Source of the DNA: Pseudomonadota bacterium
GTDB lineage: Bacteria > Pseudomonadota > Alphaproteobacteria > Micropepsales > Micropepsaceae
DNA: 7,190 nucleotides
NCBI GenBank assembly: GCA_021808875.1
Contig: JAKBAU010000188.1
Coordinates: 1-7,190 of the forward strand
Reading direction: 5' to 3'
Shown here: positions 4,201 through 7,190 of the stretch, in pieces
How the letters are laid out: each line of letters starts with the position of its first letter
How positions within the stretch are numbered: position 1 is the first letter of the stretch
Program-made: the position numbers and the translations under genes
The notes under the pieces: model-generated
Told to the model about the DNA's origin: nothing
The model's database searches: none
What the model saw: the letters and a program-made list of their open reading frames with translations, nothing else

Positions 4201-7190
4201 ATGGCCGCCATCACCACCCTCTTCATCGCCAATCGTGGCGAAATTGCCGTGCGCATTGCACGCAGTGCCGCCGAAATGGGAATCGCCACGGTAGCCGCCT
4301 ATGCAAGCGATGAGGCCGAAAGCCTGCATGTGCGTCTGGCCGAGCGCAAATTTGCCCTCCCGGCAGCCGGGCCAAAGGCCTATCTGGACATCGCCTCGGT
4401 GATCCAGGCGGCGAAGGACAGTGGCTGCGACGGCCTCCATCCCGGCTACGGGTTTCTGGCCGAAAACAGCGCCCTGGCTGCCGCCTGTGCGGAAGCTGGC
4501 CTGACTTTTGTCGGGCCGACGGCGGAGATGCTGGCACTGTTTGGCGACAAGGCGAGGGCCCGCATGCTGGCCAGGGACGCCGGGGTTCCGGTGCTGCGCG
4601 GCACCGCTGCCGTGGCACTGGCAGAGGCTGAGGAATTTCTGGCAGGTCTGGGCGCAAATGGGGCGATCATGCTCAAGGCCGTGGCCGGCGGAGGTGGACG
4701 CGGCATGCGCCCTGTGCGCAGCCGGTCCGAACTGGCCGACGCCTATGCCCGTTGCGCCTCAGAGGCCCAGGCCGCCTTTGGCGATCCGTCGCTCTATGCC
4801 GAAGAATTTCTGCCCCACGCCCGCCATATCGAGGTCCAGATCGCTGGCGACGGCAGCGAGCTCGTGCACCTGTGGGACCGCGAGTGCTCGCTGCAGCGCC
4901 AGCGTCAGAAGCTGATAGAAATCGCGCCCGTGCTCGGCCTCGACCCGGGCTTGCGTGAGCAAATCCTGACCGCAGCATTGCGGCTGGGACAGGCCGCGCA
5001 CTATTGCAATCTCGGGACCATGGAGTTTCTGGTCAAGGCCGATCAGCGTCGGTTTGCCTTCATCGAGGCCAATGCCCGCCTTCAGGTGGAACATACGGTC
5101 ACCGAAGAGATCACCGGGCTCGACCTTGTGCGCCTGCAGCTTGAGCTTGCCGCGGGACGGAGCCTGCGCGAACTCGGACTTGAGCCACAGCACCCGGTGG
5201 GCGTTCTGGGTCTCGCCCTACAGGCGCGGATCAACATGGAAACCATGCAGCCCGATGGCAACGCGCGACCAGAAAGCGGCGTGATCACCCGCTACGAACC
5301 CGCCGCCGGCCCGGGCGTACGCGTCGATGGCATGGGCTATAGTGGTTACCGCACCAGCACCCGCTATGACGCCCTTTTGGCCAAGCTCATCGTGCATTCC
5401 CGTTCGGCAAATATTGAGGAGCTGATCGCCAAAGCGCTGCGCGCGCTGCGCGAATTTGCTATCGAGGGCGTTCAGACCAATATCGCGTTTCTGCGGGCCT
5501 TGCTCAGCCAACAGGCGCTGGCCACGCTCAATATCGATACCCAATATGTCGATAGCCACATCGGCGAACTTCTTGCATCCCTCCCCCATAACAGCGATGC
5601 ACAATCAACCGACCCGCTTGCTGTTCTTTTTGCCGAGACGTCAGTGAAGGCCCGCGCGCAGACGGCGCCACCTGGGACCACTGCGATTGATGCACCGCTT
5701 CAGGGCAGTGTCGTCGTGGTGACAGCCGAACGCGACACTGCGGTGTTGAAGGGCCAGACCGTTCTCGTGCTCGAAGCCATGAAGATGGAGCACCCGGTAC
5801 CAGCGCCCGCGAGCGGCTTTCTGCGCGGCGTGCTCGTCGAGCCCGGACAGACGGTGTTTCAGGGTGACTTGCTCGCCTATATCGAGGAAGCCGAACTTGA
5901 AGATCAAGCTTCTGGTGGCACGGCGGAGACCGATCTGGAGCACATTCGCTCCGATCTTGCGGAGCTTTTTGCACGCCGTCAGCTGACGCGGGATGCGGCA
6001 AGGCCGCAGGCGGTCACCAGACGCCGCCAGAGTTCGCAACGCACAGCCCGCGAAAATATCGAAGATCTGTGCGACAAGGACAGCTTCACTGAATTTGGGA
6101 GCCTCGTCATTGCCGGCCAGCTCCGGCGCCGGCAGATGCAGGATCTGATCGAGAAAACTCCGGCTGATGGCCTGGTTTGCGGTCTGGGACGGGTCAATGG
6201 CCAATACTTCGATGACGCACGTGCCCGCGTCATCGCCATGTCCTATGATTACACTGTGCTTGCCGGCACACAGGGCATGCGCAATCATCAGAAGACTGAT
6301 CGCATGCTGCATCTGGCGCGCGACTGGCGTCTGCCGATCGTATTCTTCACCGAGGGCGGTGGCGGGCGGCCCGGCGACACCGACATGATGAGCGCTGGCG
6401 GCCTTAACGTCACGACCTTTCAGCAATATGCCAAACTGTCCGGCCTCGTCCCTCTCGTCGGGGTCAATTCCGGCTATTGCTTTGCCGGTAATGCTGCACT
6501 TCTGGGCTGCTGCGACGTCATTATCGCCACCCGCAACTCGTCGATCGGCATGGGCGGCCCGGCCATGATCGAAGGCGGTGGCCTTGGCGTCTTCCGACCC
6601 GAAGACGTCGGTCCGGCGGCGGTGCAGGCGGCCAACGGCGTGATTGATGTTCTCGTTGAAGACGAAAGCGAGGCCACCGCCGTCGCCAAGAAATATCTGG
6701 CCTTCTTCCAGGGGCCGCTGGCGCAATGGTCCGCCGCCGATCAGCGGGAGCTTCGTCATCTGGTGCCGGAAAACCGGTTGCGGGTCTATGACGTGCGCAC
6801 GATCATCGAGACAATGTGCGACAGCGGCAGCGTCCTTGAGCTGCGCCGGCAGTTCGGCAACGGCATGGTGACAGCTCTCGGACGCGTTGAAGGGCGTCCG
6901 CTGGGGATCATCGCCAATCATCCCGCTCATCTGGGTGGGGCCATCGACCGCGATGGCGCCGACAAGGCCGCGCGTTTCATGCAGCTGTGCGAAGCCTTTG
7001 ATCTGCCGATCGTGATGCTGTGCGACACACCCGGCAACATGGTCGGGCCCGAGGCCGAGAAAACCGCTCTTGTGCGGCATAATTCGCGCCTCTTTCTGAT
7101 CGGCGCCAATCTCAGCGTCCCATTGTTCACGGTGATCTTGCGCAAGGGTTATGGGCTGGGCGCCCAGGCCATGGCCGTTGCCATTTTCCT
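4201..7190 (+). CDS. Single-chain biotin-dependent acyl-CoA carboxylase (BC-BCCP-CT, long-chain acyl-CoA carboxylase type), 3' end cut by window edge
   Basis: The enzyme carboxylates biotin with bicarbonate and ATP, then transfers the carboxyl group to an acyl-CoA. The frame is open from the ATG to the edge, 996 residues. The biotin carboxylase domain (about 1-450) has ANRGEIAVRIA, K117 in GDKARAR, K159 and the glycine-rich GGGGRGMR (163-170), H209 in RHIEVQI, K237, E275, and E289/N291/R293/E297 in IEANARLQVEH, so all expected catalytic residues are present. After a linker comes the biotinyl domain (about 495-563) with EAMKMEH and biotinyl K528. A basic, probably helical stretch (about 570-610) leads to the carboxyltransferase: the N-half has EGGGGRPGD (718-726) and the oxyanion-hole region GMGGPAMIEGG (783-793); the C-half has CDTPGNMVGPEAE (941-953) and GYGLGAQAM (983-991). 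Ordinary propionyl- or acetyl-CoA carboxylases split these parts over two or more proteins. Domain order and motifs fit the homo-oligomeric long-chain acyl-CoA carboxylases described from mycobacteria and some proteobacteria. An estimated 70-130 residues are missing at the C-terminus. Confidence 0.95.
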   Translation, partial: MAAITTLFIANRGEIAVRIARSAAEMGIATVAAYASDEAESLHVRLAERKFALPAAGPKAYLDIASVIQAAKDSGCDGLHPGYGFLAENSALAAACAEAGLTFVGPTAEMLALFGDKARARMLARDAGVPVLRGTAAVALAEAEEFLAGLGANGAIMLKAVAGGGGRGMRPVRSRSELADAYARCASEAQAAFGDPSLYAEEFLPHARHIEVQIAGDGSELVHLWDRECSLQRQRQKLIEIAPVLGLDPGLREQILTAALRLGQAAHYCNLGTMEFLVKADQRRFAFIEANARLQVEHTVTEEITGLDLVRLQLELAAGRSLRELGLEPQHPVGVLGLALQARINMETMQPDGNARPESGVITRYEPAAGPGVRVDGMGYSGYRTSTRYDALLAKLIVHSRSANIEELIAKALRALREFAIEGVQTNIAFLRALLSQQALATLNIDTQYVDSHIGELLASLPHNSDAQSTDPLAVLFAETSVKARAQTAPPGTTAIDAPLQGSVVVVTAERDTAVLKGQTVLVLEAMKMEHPVPAPASGFLRGVLVEPGQTVFQGDLLAYIEEAELEDQASGGTAETDLEHIRSDLAELFARRQLTRDAARPQAVTRRRQSSQRTARENIEDLCDKDSFTEFGSLVIAGQLRRRQMQDLIEKTPADGLVCGLGRVNGQYFDDARARVIAMSYDYTVLAGTQGMRNHQKTDRMLHLARDWRLPIVFFTEGGGGRPGDTDMMSAGGLNVTTFQQYAKLSGLVPLVGVNSGYCFAGNAALLGCCDVIIATRNSSIGMGGPAMIEGGGLGVFRPEDVGPAAVQAANGVIDVLVEDESEATAVAKKYLAFFQGPLAQWSAADQRELRHLVPENRLRVYDVRTIIETMCDSGSVLELRRQFGNGMVTALGRVEGRPLGIIANHPAHLGGAIDRDGADKAARFMQLCEAFDLPIVMLCDTPGNMVGPEAEKTALVRHNSRLFLIGANLSVPLFTVILRKGYGLGAQAMAVAIF

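Noticed and set aside
5434..5455. Alternating GCGCTGCGCG repeat within the carboxylase gene
   Set aside because: It encodes ordinary Ala-Leu-Arg helix residues (KALRALRE) in the biotin carboxylase domain; GC-rich codon use explains it.
5641..7080. Long open frame (479 codons) on the minus strand
   Set aside because: It lies fully antisense to the carboxyltransferase part of the acyl-CoA carboxylase, which has clear family motifs. The antisense translation shows no recognisable domain and is typical of GC-rich shadow frames.
1..7190. Search for tRNA, rRNA, CRISPR repeats, insertion sequences and attachment sites
   Set aside because: No cloverleaf, spaced repeat array, transposase motif or terminal inverted repeat was recognised, and almost all sequence is accounted for by the four genes.

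Overview
This window looks like chromosomal DNA of a GC-rich Gram-negative bacterium, most likely an alphaproteobacterium. The best clue is a small histidine kinase of the HWE class, a family concentrated in Alphaproteobacteria. The other genes resemble types I associate with catabolically versatile sphingomonads and their relatives, but the order-level placement is only a guess. No RNA gene, insertion sequence, phage gene, CRISPR array or integration site was seen, and the coding density is normal.

Layout from left to right. (1) 1-1392, minus strand: the N-terminal 464 residues of an amidohydrolase of the N-acyl-D-amino-acid deacylase (D-aminoacylase-like) family, cut by the left edge. (2) 1393-1618: a divergent intergenic region with an operator-like dyad. 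(3) 1619-2458, plus strand: a short membrane-anchored HWE histidine kinase whose true start may be a CTG at 1562. (4) 2476-4086, minus strand: a complete ANL-superfamily acyl-CoA synthetase, convergent with the kinase across a 17-bp gap. (5) 4087-4200: a compact divergent promoter region in which a 27-bp inverted repeat covers the candidate -35 elements of both flanking genes. (6) 4201 to the right edge, plus strand: 996 residues of a single-chain biotin-dependent acyl-CoA carboxylase (BC-BCCP-CT), cut just before its end.

Functional reading (inference): the synthetase would activate a carboxylic acid to its CoA thioester. The carboxylase, of the long-chain acyl-CoA carboxylase type, would add a carboxyl group to an acyl-CoA. 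Their divergent, shared control region suggests co-regulation as an acyl-CoA utilisation module. The amidohydrolase could release or process an acyl substrate, but it lacks two histidines that bind zinc in characterised D-aminoacylases, so its reaction is open. The kinase has no partner regulator in the window and no obvious link to the metabolic genes.

Nothing here amounts to a clearly new system. The points most worth checking are the shared divergent operator, the substrate of the single-chain carboxylase, the altered metal site of the amidohydrolase, and the start codon of the kinase.
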